Below are positions 26,155 to 34,349 of a stretch of DNA of 64,000 nt, in pieces (within the stretch, counting starts at the first letter, position 1; every line of letters starts with the position of its first letter). The notes beneath the pieces are model-generated. The model did no database searches and was not told where the DNA came from. It saw only the letters and a program-made list of their open reading frames with translations. Source of the stretch: AP-15 sp963703745 (GTDB lineage Bacteria; Pseudomonadota; Alphaproteobacteria; ATCC43930; CGMCC-115725); the NCBI GenBank assembly GCA_963703745.1, contig CAVPFL010000004.1:1730938-1794937 (forward strand), written 5' to 3'. The translations under genes and the position numbers were made by a program.

Positions 26155-27054
26155 ATGACCGCTGAATTCGTCATCAGAAGTGTCGGCGTGGTCGGTCTCG
26201 GCCATATGGGACACGCATTTGCCGTCAACCTCATTGAAGACGGTCATCAAGTGGTCGTCTATGACCGAGACCCGAAGCGAGGAGCGGCGCTGACCGGCGC
26301 TCGCGCTGCTGCACAACTCGCCGATCTTGCGTCCTGCGACGTGGTGGTGACTTCCATTCCGGACGACGACGCGTTTGCCGCGGTTGCGCTCGGGTCTGAG
26401 GGTTTGGCGACTATTCTCTCCCGAAATGCGGTCCACATTTCGACGAGCACGGTCAGCCCGACGATTTCCCGACGTGTCGCCGAGGAGCATGCGCACCATC
26501 ATCAGGATTATGTCGCGGCACCGGTGCTCGGCAATCCGGACTTCGCGCGGGAGCGGAAGCTCTTCGTGCTTGCCGCGGGCCCGCGCTCAGCATTGGAAAA
26601 GGTCCGTCCATTGCTCGAGCGCCTCGGGCAGCGACTGTTCATCATTGGTGAAGACGCCGCATTGGCGAACCTTGTGAAGCTCGCCGCAAATGTACTCACC
26701 GCAACGACGCTCGAATGCATGGGCGAGGTGTTGGCTCTGATGCGAAAGGGCGGGGTCGACCGTCACCTCGCCTACGATGTCCTGACGGATTCGTTGTTCG
26801 ATTCCCGGGTCCACAAGACGTACGGCGGCAAGATTGTGGATGAGCACTACAGCCCAGGTATGGCGGTGCCGCTGGCCATCAAGGATCTGCGGCTGGCGCT
26901 GGCCGAAGCCGAGCGCACCGCCGTGCCGATGCCGGCTGCGAGCCTCGTCCACGATCACCTTGTCGCGATGGTGGCCCGCGGCTGGGCCGAGCTCGACTGG
27001 TCGGCCCTCGGTCTGCTCGCGGCCGTCGATGCGGGCCTCAACGACGGGCGCTGA
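26155..27054 (+). CDS. NAD(P)-dependent beta-hydroxyacid dehydrogenase (HIBADH family)
   Basis: The 299-aa protein belongs to the 3-hydroxyisobutyrate / tartronate-semialdehyde / glyoxylate reductase family. GVVGLGHMG at residues 11-19 is the Rossmann nucleotide-binding loop. VYDRDPKR with D/R near 39-46 is of the NADP-preferring style. The substrate-binding stretch is ISTSTVSP near 97-104, with the catalytic Lys in LVKLAANVL near residue 175. The exact substrate cannot be read from the sequence; family members reduce C3-C4 semialdehydes or ketoacids. It follows the malic enzyme scrap by 15 bp. A second, nonsense-mutated copy lies at 30051-30953. Confidence 0.88.
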   Translation: MTAEFVIRSVGVVGLGHMGHAFAVNLIEDGHQVVVYDRDPKRGAALTGARAAAQLADLASCDVVVTSIPDDDAFAAVALGSEGLATILSRNAVHISTSTVSPTISRRVAEEHAHHHQDYVAAPVLGNPDFARERKLFVLAAGPRSALEKVRPLLERLGQRLFIIGEDAALANLVKLAANVLTATTLECMGEVLALMRKGGVDRHLAYDVLTDSLFDSRVHKTYGGKIVDEHYSPGMAVPLAIKDLRLALAEAERTAVPMPAASLVHDHLVAMVARGWAELDWSALGLLAAVDAGLNDGR

Positions 27055-27093
27055 AAAGGTACGGATTACCGCGACCAGGGAAGGAAAAGGGTC

Positions 27094-28500
27094 ATGGCCG
27101 AAGTTCGCAGAGAAACCGACAGCATGGGCGTGGTGGAGGTGCCCGCTGACAAGCTGTGGGGAGCGCAGACGCAGCGCTCGCTGGAGCATTTCAGCATCGG
27201 ACAGGACCTGATCCCGCGCGAGATGATAACTGCGTATGCAATACTGAAGAAGGCGGCGGCCAACGCCAACCACGCGGGCGGGCGGCTGGACAACTCGATT
27301 CACCGGCTGATCATGCAGGCTTGCGACGAGATCCTGGCCGGGCAGCACCACGAGATGTTTCCGCTGCATGTGTGGATGACCGGTAGCGGTACGCAGTTCA
27401 ACATGAACGTCAACGAGGTCGTGTCCAACCGCTGCTGCCAGCTCGCCGGCACCGCGCTGGGCAGCAAGGCCCCGGTGCACCCCAACGACCATGTGAACAT
27501 GTCGCAGTCGTCAAACGACACGTTTCCGTCGGCGATGTACATTGCCGCCGCGGTCAACGTAAAGGGGCGATTGCAGCCGGCTGTCGCTGGCCTGCGCGAC
27601 GCTATCGCGGCGAAGGCTGAGGAATGGAAGGACATCGTCAAGATCGGCCGCACCCACATGCAGGACGCCACGCCGATCACGCTGGGGCAGGAATGGTCCG
27701 GTTACGCCGGAATGCTCAGTGACGATATCGAACGGATCGAGGATGCGCTGAAGGGCGTGTACCGGCTGGCGCTCGGCGGCACGGCGGTCGGCACCGGCAT
27801 CAATGCGGCGCCTGCCTTCGCGGAGGCGGGGGCGGCGGAAATCGCGAAACTCACCGGGTTGCCGTTTGTCAGCGCGCCGAACAAATTCACCGTGCAGGGA
27901 GCACATGATGCGCTGGTGCAGCTGTCCGGAACATTCCGCACATTGGCGGTATCGCTCTACAAGATCGCCAATGACATCCGCCTGATGTCGTGCGGCCCGC
28001 GCGCAGGCTTTGAGGAATTGCAGATCCCCGAGAACGAGCCCGGCTCCTCGATCATGCCGGGCAAGGTGAACCCCACCCAGGCCGAGGCGCTGACGATGAT
28101 CGCGGTGCAGGTGATGGCCAACGACGTCGCAGTCGGCTTCGGTGGCGCCGGCGGCTATCTGGAGATGAACGTCTACAAGCCGCTGATGATCTTCAACATT
28201 GCGCACTCGATCACGATCCTGAGTGACGGCTGCACCAATTTCCGCAAGTTCCTGGTCGAAGGAACCAGGCCCAACTTGAAAAAGATCAAGGAATATGTCG
28301 ACCGTTCCTTGATGCTTGTGACGGCGCTCTCGCCGGTCATTGGCTACGACAAAGCATCGCAAATCGCCCACTACGCGATGGACAATGACCTTACCTTGAA
28401 GGAGGCCGCGCTGAAGCTCGGTTTCGTGACCGAGGAGCTGTTCGACCGCGTCGTCGATCCGGCGAAGATGGTCAAGCCCTACGTTGCCGTGGGTGAGTAG
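27094..28500 (+). CDS. fumC: Fumarate hydratase, class II
   Basis: This is the iron-independent fumarase that interconverts fumarate and L-malate in the TCA cycle. The 468-aa length is normal. The superfamily signature GSSIMPGKVNP is at residues 317-327. Catalytic/substrate regions are GSGTQFNMNVNEV near 100, HVNMSQSSNDTFPS near 133-146 and GRTHMQDATPI near 186-196. The gene is intact, unlike most of its neighbours, and sits between a beta-hydroxyacid dehydrogenase and the malic enzyme remnant, a fumarate-malate-pyruvate grouping. The start at 27094 has AAGGAAAAGGG upstream. Confidence 0.96.
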   Translation: MAEVRRETDSMGVVEVPADKLWGAQTQRSLEHFSIGQDLIPREMITAYAILKKAAANANHAGGRLDNSIHRLIMQACDEILAGQHHEMFPLHVWMTGSGTQFNMNVNEVVSNRCCQLAGTALGSKAPVHPNDHVNMSQSSNDTFPSAMYIAAAVNVKGRLQPAVAGLRDAIAAKAEEWKDIVKIGRTHMQDATPITLGQEWSGYAGMLSDDIERIEDALKGVYRLALGGTAVGTGINAAPAFAEAGAAEIAKLTGLPFVSAPNKFTVQGAHDALVQLSGTFRTLAVSLYKIANDIRLMSCGPRAGFEELQIPENEPGSSIMPGKVNPTQAEALTMIAVQVMANDVAVGFGGAGGYLEMNVYKPLMIFNIAHSITILSDGCTNFRKFLVEGTRPNLKKIKEYVDRSLMLVTALSPVIGYDKASQIAHYAMDNDLTLKEAALKLGFVTEELFDRVVDPAKMVKPYVAVGE

Positions 28501-28539
28501 ACGAATCCCCAGGAACTAATCTGAACAGGGGAGAAATCG

Positions 28540-30013
28540 ATGTCGATTTCCAATACTGGCATTACCAAGCGCGGTGTCGATCTATTGCACGACCCCAGGA
28601 TCAATAAATCCACGGTTTTACGGAGGCCGAGCGGCGGCGCTGGGACTGGTCGGGCTGGTTCCCGATGTGACGGAGTCGATTGAGACGCAACTGAGTCGTG
28701 TTTTGCTGCAGCTCAAGGACAAGGCTACCGACCTCGACCGGTTTTGCGTGACCAACTCCGGCCGGATCCTTGGCTTGGGCGACTTGGGCGCCAACGGCAT
28801 GGGCATTCCGATCGGCAAGCTGCAGCTCTACACTGCGGCGGCAGGCGTGCCGCCCGAAGGGCTGCTGCCGTCGTACCTGGACAGCGGCACAAACAACGAG
28901 ACCTACCTTCGCGATCCGCTCTACCTAGGCCTGGGGCAGCCGCGGCCCTCGACCGAGGAGCTGTATGCCTTCGTCGACGAGTTTATGGAGGCGGTTCCGG
29001 AGGTCTTCCCGAATTGCTGTGTGCACTTTGAAGACCGGACCGGGACAGATGCGATCGCGCTCCTTGCCCGCTACCGCGACAAGTTCTGCTGCTAAAATGA
29101 CGACATCCAGGGTACGGGCGCCGTCACCCTCGCGGGGCTGATCAACGCACGCAAGGTCAACGGCGGTCAGCTAAAGGAGCAACGAGTCTTCTTTCTTGGC
29201 GCCGGCTCCGCCGCAATCGGCCTCGCCGACTTGATTGTCTACGGAATGGGCGAGCAGGGGGTGACACCAGAGGCTGCCCGGCAGCAGATCCGGATGTTCG
29301 ATACCCAGGGACTCGCCGGAGGTCCCGGTCTTGCTGCGCATAAGCTTCCCTACGCGCACAAGCTGCCGCCCAGCAAAGCCTTTGATCATCTCGACCCGGC
29401 GAGCGAGTGCCCGCAGCTCCTCGCGGCCATTTAAGATTTCAAGCCGACCGCCCTGATCGGCGTCAGCGGTAATGCGCTTAGGTCTGGTGTCGGCAGACTG
29501 TTCTCGTTCGAGGTCGTCGAGGCGATGTCGCGCCATAACGAGCGGCCGATCATCTTTGCCCTGTCGAACCCGATCGAGCACCACGAATGCCTGCCCGAGC
29601 AGGCCTACGCCAGGTCCGGGGGCAAGGCGATCTATGCCGGCGGCGTGCAATTTCCGCCGGTTCATCTCGACGGCCAGACGTTTCTGCCGTCGCAGGCCAA
29701 CAACCTCTATATCTTCCCAGCCGTCGGCATGGCGATCTACGCCACCGATGCAAAGCGCGTGACCGACGAGGTGTTCATCGAGGCCGCGCATGCCGTTGCC
29801 GACCAGGTCACGCCCGAACAGTTAAAGCTCGGGATGCTCTTTCCACCTCAGTCAAATATCCTGGAGGTCGCGGTTCAGACCGCCGCACGAGTAGCTAAGC
29901 TCGTCTTTGATGCCGGCCTGGCCCTCGTGGAGCGTCCGGCCAATATAGAGACATTCATTCGGCGGCACCTCTACAAACCTGAGTATCAGACACTCGCATC
30001 ACTCGCCAGCTAA
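28540..30013 (+). pseudogene. NAD(P)-malic enzyme gene with two frameshifts and two stop codons
   Basis: Malic enzyme decarboxylates malate to pyruvate. The N-terminus starts at ATG 28540 and reads GVDLLHDPRINKST. Two one-base deletions around 28617-28640 are needed to reach the frame that carries the rest: LGLVGLVPDVTES, GRILGLGDLGANGMGIPIGK, GTDAIALLARYRDK, then TAA at 29093 where Tyr is expected before NDDIQGTG, VFFLGAGSAAIGLADL, a second TAA at 29432 before DFKPTALIGVSGN, RPIIFALSNP and NNLYIFPAVG. Everything from about 28640 to 30013 is in one frame apart from the two stops. Four independent lesions make sequencing error an unlikely full explanation. Confidence 0.88.
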
Positions 30014-30050
30014 TCCATGCAAGGCCCGCTCTCCTGCAAGCGAGGAACTC

Positions 30051-30953
30051 ATGACCGCCGAATTCGTCATTAAACGTGTCGGAGTGGTCGGTCTCGGCCA
30101 TATGGGACACGCGTTTGCCGTCAATCTCGTTGAAGACGGTCATCAGGTGTTCGTCTACGACCGAGACCCGAAGCGGGCAGCGGCGCTGAGCGGCGTCCGC
30201 GCTGCCGCACAGCTCGGCGATCTTGCCGTCTGCGATGTGGTGCTCACGTCCCTTCCCGATGATGACGCGCTTGCCGCGGTCTTACTGGGCCTTGCAGGGC
30301 TGGTGGGCGTTCTCGCCCCGGGTGCGGTCCACATCTCCACCAGCACGGTCAGCCCTGCGATTTCCCGGCGTGTCGCCGAGGAACATGCGGGCCATCAACA
30401 GGATTATGTCGCCGCGCCGGTGCTGTGAAATCCGGACTTCGCGCGGAAACGGAAGCTCTTCGTGCTCGCCGCGGGCCTACCCTCGGCGCTGGAAAAGGTC
30501 CGTCCATTGCTGGAGGGCCTTGGCCAGCGGCTATTAGCGATCGGCGGCGATGCCTCATTGGCTAATTTTATCAAACTCGTTGCCAACCTCCTCACCGCAA
30601 CGACACTTGAGTGCATGGGCGAGGTCTTGGCAATGACGCGAAAGGCCGAGGTGGGCCGCCACCTCGCCTATGATGTCCTAACCAATTCTTTGTTCGATTC
30701 CCGGGTCCATAAGACCTCGGGCGGGAAGATCGTCGATGAGCGCTACAGCCCACCGGGAATGGCTGCTCATCTCGCCATCAAGGACCTGCGGCTCGCATTA
30801 GCCGAAGCAGAACGCATCGCTGTGCCGATGCCCGCGGCGAGCCTCGTCCACGACCGCCTCGTCGGAATGGTCGCGCGCGGGTGGACCGAGCTCGACTGGT
30901 CGGCCCTCGGTCTGCTCGCGGCCGTCGACGCCGACCTGAACGACGGTCGGTAA
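30051..30953 (+). pseudogene. Second beta-hydroxyacid dehydrogenase copy, internal stop codon
   Basis: Paralogue of 26155-27054, with nearly the same first 15 residues (GVVGLGHMGHAFAVNL) and the same last 15. One in-frame TGA at 30426-30428 replaces the Gly codon of VLGNPDF, a single G-to-T change, after 125 of 300 codons. The frame then continues uninterrupted to 30953 with the Lys region FIKLVANLL. It follows the malic enzyme remnant by 37 bp, as the first copy follows the malic enzyme scrap. A selenocysteine reading is not supported because the paralogue and family have Gly here. Confidence 0.88.
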
Positions 30954-30984
30954 AGAGGCACGGCGGACAGAGACTTGTGGGAGA

Positions 30985-31095
30985 ATGAATGAATGCAACG
31001 AGCGCCTCTACACGCGCGGCTTCATGAAGGCGCTGGCCTCAGCCGATGGCGACCGCATTTTGGGTTTCGCGATGATCGGCGCCGAGGACGGCGAA
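30985..31095 (+). pseudogene. Scrap of a flavin disulfide reductase C-terminal domain
   Basis: The frame from 30985 reads RLYTRGFMKALASADGDRIL then GFAMIGAEDGEVM. This is the dimerisation-domain pattern of pyridine-nucleotide-disulfide oxidoreductases (mercuric-reductase-like group, typically T-x-G-F-x-K...ILG...GxxAGEV). Nothing upstream codes for the FAD/NAD domains, and the frame loses similarity after about 31095. It appears to be the end of a deleted gene. Confidence 0.6.
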
Positions 31096-31202
31096 GTTAT
31101 GCAGCGAAGCCCAAGGGAGGGGCTAATCCGATCGCCTGCGGCGGCAAGGGTGCTACGCGCGTTATCCGGCAGGCACATCCGAGAAGAGCGCGACGAAACC
31201 CA

Positions 31203-32081
31203 TTACGGGCGGAGGACGAGTCCTTCCTGGGCCACGATGGTGCCGGGCCGAGCGATCGCCGCGTCGACGGCGACTCGGTCCATGAAGTCATCGTCGTGAC
31301 CCGGATCGTGATGGAAGATTACCAAAACCTTTACCCCGGCCGCGTTGGCAAGGCGCACGCCCTCTTCCCACGTCGAATGGCCCCAATCCCGGTGGGCGAG
31401 GTACTCGGCGTCGGTATAGGAGGCGTCGTAGATCATCACGTCGGCGCCGTCGATCAGCTTTAGAACGTTGGAATCGAGGCCGTCCGGCCGATGCTCCGTA
31501 TCGGTAATGTAGGCTACGGTCTTTCCGCCGTACTCGACGCGATAGCCGGTCGCATCGTTTGGATGGTTGAGTGGTCCGGTGATGAGACGAATACCGGGGT
31601 GCGGGGCCAGAACCTCGCCGGCGGTAAAGTCGATAAAGTCGATCTTGGCGGTGAAGATCCCCATCGGGATCGGGAACAGCGGTGCGATCATCATGTTGTT
31701 GAGCACCGCCGCGATGCCCTTGCCGTTCAGGTGACCGGCCCAGATCCGTATTTTGCTTAGCGCATCGTAGCAGGGGGCAAAGAACGGCAACCCGCAGATA
31801 TGGTCGAAATGCGTGTGGCTGTAGAACAAGTCCAGTTCGGCCGGCCGACCGCTACTTATCAGCTCGTTACCCAGCAACCGCAGCCCGGTTCCGCCGTCGA
31901 AGACCATCAGGTGCCCCCCGCAGCGGATCTCCACGCACGAAGTGTTTCCCCCGTAACGGACGGTATCGGGCCCCGGGCAGGCGATGCTGCCGCGTACGCC
32001 CCAGAACCGCACCGTGTAATCCGCATGGACCAAGGTCCGACCCCGTTCTGTTGCCGTACTATATCGTCGAGATTTGGGCAA
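31203..32081 (-). CDS. MBL-fold metallo-hydrolase
   Basis: A metallo-beta-lactamase-fold protein of the RNase Z/phosphodiesterase-like side of the superfamily. HTHFDH at residues 89-94 is the zinc-binding motif HxHxDH. Further candidate ligands are H173 in GPLNHPND, D198 in ITDTEH and H258 in FHHDPGHDD. The N-terminal YTVRFWGVRGSIACPGP and GGNTSCVEI are typical of a widespread bacterial group, often fused to or next to signalling proteins, of unproven substrate. The first possible start is TTG at 32081; homology begins at about residue 21, so a TTG around 32033 is also possible. Upstream on the other strand lies a small-protein gene. Confidence 0.85.
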   Translation of the reverse strand: MPKSRRYSTATERGRTLVHADYTVRFWGVRGSIACPGPDTVRYGGNTSCVEIRCGGHLMVFDGGTGLRLLGNELISSGRPAELDLFYSHTHFDHICGLPFFAPCYDALSKIRIWAGHLNGKGIAAVLNNMMIAPLFPIPMGIFTAKIDFIDFTAGEVLAPHPGIRLITGPLNHPNDATGYRVEYGGKTVAYITDTEHRPDGLDSNVLKLIDGADVMIYDASYTDAEYLAHRDWGHSTWEEGVRLANAAGVKVLVIFHHDPGHDDDFMDRVAVDAAIARPGTIVAQEGLVLRP

Positions 32082-32208
32082 AAGCTATACAGACGGGCCG
32101 CCTCCACCCGGCAGTTGACGAAATTTTTGACGGTCTTTTCTCTAAACCCGGTGTTAACCGATGCCGCGGTATCAAGGCCTCACCGCTCACTCAGACAGAG
32201 AGTCCCCC

Positions 32209-32427
32209 ATGTCAGAGGCCGATTACGAAGCTGCGGTTGCTGCGTACATTCGCACCAAGGGTGTCACACGGTGCCCGACTGTGTGTGTTGTTCCGACCCA
32301 GGCCACCGTCGCCGAGGCCGACCGCGCAGCTTATCGCGACTACGTTGCGGCAAGGGAAGCCGCACGGCTCGAAAAGCTGAAAACCATCCAGCAGATCCTG
32401 CATCTCTCCCCGCCGCCGCCTATGTAA
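32209..32427 (+). CDS. Small protein with RTKGVTRCPTxCVxPTQ motif (first member)
   Basis: The 72-aa product begins at ATG 32209 (an in-frame ATG at 32161 is less likely because similarity to the paralogue at 33428 starts after 32209). It is probably cytosolic: no signal peptide. The core AAVAAYIRTKGVTRCPT, then CVVPTQATV and ADRAAYRDYV, is shared with the second member, including two Cys spaced by four residues. The C-terminal half is a charged helix. I recall similar short hypothetical proteins in alphaproteobacteria but know no function. The Cys pair could bind metal or be structural, and the C-terminal helix could be a nucleic-acid or protein contact (inference). Confidence 0.7.
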   Translation: MSEADYEAAVAAYIRTKGVTRCPTVCVVPTQATVAEADRAAYRDYVAAREAARLEKLKTIQQILHLSPPPPM

Positions 32428-33331
32428 CTCTAAACTCCCCCTTCCGGCGGCGCGACCAATCGACGTGATGAGCCGACGAAGTCGGGGAGCCTTCACGCGG
32501 CGTCCCAGAGGAATTCTTGCATTGACTCCGTCAGCAAGTGACGACGCTTGGCGCGCAGATCAGCGACGTTTTTTTGTAGGTCGCCGATTTTACACATCTT
32601 CCGACACGTTGTCGGTTTCTCGCCTTGATGCCGCAATGGGATTTCCTGAGTTTTATCGCCGAGCAATCGCGAGGACTATTGGCAATGAGCGTACGTGATC
32701 CCGAATGGAGGGTTTGATCAAATACGCTAGGGCGGCTTGACGGCCTTCGCGCGGAGATCACGCGCCTTGCCCCTACCTCGGCGATCTTGGTCCGACATCG
32801 AGTTGTTGACTGTCGCCGTTGATCGCCTTCGGGCTTGGCAATTCTGGGCAGAAGCGACGACCAGCAGAGCTGGGGGAAGAATTATCCGGCTCGGATACGG
32901 ATCTGGCTAGACAATATCGCCTTTCCTCTCATCGAGAACGACCAACCCCCGTTTGAGATCGTCAACTCGTTTCCGAGCATTATGACCCCGGCCCGACTGA
33001 TAGAGCGCTTTACTATAGTCATAAATGGGGTTGGCTACGCTGGTAGCGTTGGGAAAAGGACTGGTACCCCACCCTCCGATGTAATCAAGAGATATCTATG
33101 GCTCAGCGAATACCCAAGTGGTGGGGAAGAAAATTGCCGGACGGCCGATTGCCGAATGTGAACGAATGTTCTCTTGGAGAATGGAAATCGCCCTGCTCAA
33201 GTCGGTGGGCCTTGATTAGATCGAACTGTAGCCAAACTGTCATTTAAATCGTCAGAATTTTGGCGGGTAGTGATCGTACCGGTTGCCTACTACTTTCTAA
33301 TAAAGTTTAACCAAAAAGTAGGATAATCCTG
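32428..33331. other. AT-richer intergenic region; weak ORF at 32835-33161
   Basis: Composition is lower in GC than the rest of the window, increasingly so towards the right. An ORF of 108 codons at 32835-33161 (MAILGRSDDQQSW... with RIRIWLDNIAFPLI) has no ribosome site and no recognisable domain, so it may be spurious or a relic. No RNA gene or hairpin with a T-run was recognised. Confidence 0.45.
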
Positions 33332-33411
33332 TTGACGAACAATTGACTATCTTTTGACCTTGACCTCAAGGCCCAGCGTAACATATTGTAACGATTGTAA
33401 CCAAATGTAAC
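33332..33411. promoter_or_regulatory. Helically phased TTGAC and GTAAC repeats upstream of a small gene
   Basis: TTGAC occurs at 33332, 33343 and 33354 (exactly 11 bp apart) and again at 33360. GTAAC occurs at 33378, 33388, 33397 and 33407 (10, 9 and 10 bp apart). An inverted GTTAC overlaps the start codon region at 33430. Such phasing places every copy on one face of the helix, as for cooperative regulator sites or iterons. No regulator gene is adjacent. Confidence 0.5.
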
Positions 33412-33427
33412 TAAAAGGCCACGCAAT

Positions 33428-33700
33428 ATGTTACATTGGACCTCGCGAATTCAGATCGGTATGCAACGGAGCGCTTCAAAGGACGACCCCGAAGCAGCGG
33501 TCGCGGAATTTATCCGAACGAGAGGAGTTACACGCTGCCCGACCGCCTGCGTTCTGCCGACGCAAGGCCTGGTTGCCTCGGCCGACCGGGCTGCATTGAA
33601 AGAACACGCTATCGAACGCGACCGCATTCGACGCGCGAGGCTTGCGGCACGTTACCGTTCGCTTTCGGAGGCCGGCCTGCCGATATCGGCCGAGAGATAG
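33428..33700 (+). CDS. Small protein with RTRGVTRCPTACVxPTQ motif (second member)
   Basis: A 90-aa paralogue of the protein at 32209-32427. Shared blocks: EAAVAEFIRT, RGVTRCPTACVLPTQG and ADRAALKEHAIERDR, with both Cys conserved. The first ATG at 33428 adds about 17 residues not seen in the other member; an ATG at 33461 (MQRSASKDDPEAAV) is an alternative start. AAAAGG at 33413-33418 supports 33428. It lies just downstream of the phased GTAAC repeats, which may control it. The C-terminal part is rich in Arg and Leu and probably helical. Function unknown. Confidence 0.68.
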   Translation: MLHWTSRIQIGMQRSASKDDPEAAVAEFIRTRGVTRCPTACVLPTQGLVASADRAALKEHAIERDRIRRARLAARYRSLSEAGLPISAER

Positions 33701-33797
33701 CCGGTCGTCTGTTTAGGACAGCAAGGCCTGGCCCCCTCGGCCAGGCCTTTCCGGGGCGGTGGCAGATTTGCGATAGCGCCCAACCCGCGCCACGCTG

Positions 33798-33918
33798 TGT
33801 CATTGCGAGCCCACGCGGAGCGCCGCCCGAGGGCAGGCTCCGCGAAGCGAGCTCGCCGGGTCGGTGTCCCGCTGATTCCGGGATTGCTTCGTCGCCCGGC
33901 CGGCTCCTCGCAATGACA
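33798..33918. repeat. Dispersed repeat with CATTGCGAG / CTCGCAATG ends (copy 1)
   Basis: The element starts TGTCATTGCGAG and ends with the inverse CTCGCAATGACA. The interior carries GCTTCGTCGC and similar blocks. A second element with the same ends is at 43428-43544. This end pattern is common among small non-coding repeats of alphaproteobacterial intergenic regions (recall, not verified here). Confidence 0.7.
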
Positions 33919-33936
33919 ACCCGCTGTGCCGGCGGA

Positions 33937-34311
33937 TTACTCCGGCACCCGGGTGGAATGCCAGGCCACCATCTGCCATCGCCCGCCTTTGTTGGCGTAG
34001 ACGTCGGTAAATCGTACGCCGAAGCTATTGGGGCGGCCGCCTGACATGACGCTGATGCGGCACGACCCGGTCAACACCACCGTGTCGCCGAGGTCTTGTG
34101 CCTTGACGTCGGACGGCTCGACCGCGGTGTAGACGGTGGTGCCGGATTCCATGTTGCCGATCAGGCTCTGCTTGGTGTCGAGCCGCGCCGTGGAGTGGGT
34201 ATAGACGAGGTCGTCGGCGAGCAGCGCATTCAAGGTGGCGACGTCCTTTTGCGCCATCGCAGTCATGCGCTTCTTATCGAGATCGATGATCATCTGCCGG
34301 TTGTCTGCCAT
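33937..34311 (-). CDS. DUF4440 / NTF2-like protein
   Basis: A 124-aa protein of the SnoaL/NTF2-like fold, a small cone-shaped alpha+beta domain used by isomerases, hydrolases and many proteins of unknown role. The pattern fits: N-terminal helix with MTAMAQKDVATLNALLADDLVYTHS (residues 16-40), then strands with GDTVVLTGSCRI and RFTDVYANKGGRWQMVAWHST near the end, typical of DUF4440. A strong ribosome site (GAGGAGGAG) precedes the start. It lies 38 bp downstream of the quinone reductase gene on the same strand, so the two are probably co-transcribed. Confidence 0.85.
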   Translation of the reverse strand: MADNRQMIIDLDKKRMTAMAQKDVATLNALLADDLVYTHSTARLDTKQSLIGNMESGTTVYTAVEPSDVKAQDLGDTVVLTGSCRISVMSGGRPNSFGVRFTDVYANKGGRWQMVAWHSTRVPE

Positions 34312-34349
34312 GGGTTTCTCCTCCTCTCGGAATAAGACAATGCTTTGGG

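Noticed and set aside
30426..30428. In-frame TGA of the second beta-hydroxyacid dehydrogenase as a selenocysteine codon
   Set aside because: The position is a Gly in the intact paralogue, no UGSC-like or other Sec context is present, and the neighbouring genes are decayed; a nonsense mutation is the simple reading.
33332..33434. CRISPR-like array from the repeated pentamers
   Set aside because: Repeat units are only 5 bases at helical spacing, with no spacers of 30-40 bases and no cas genes.
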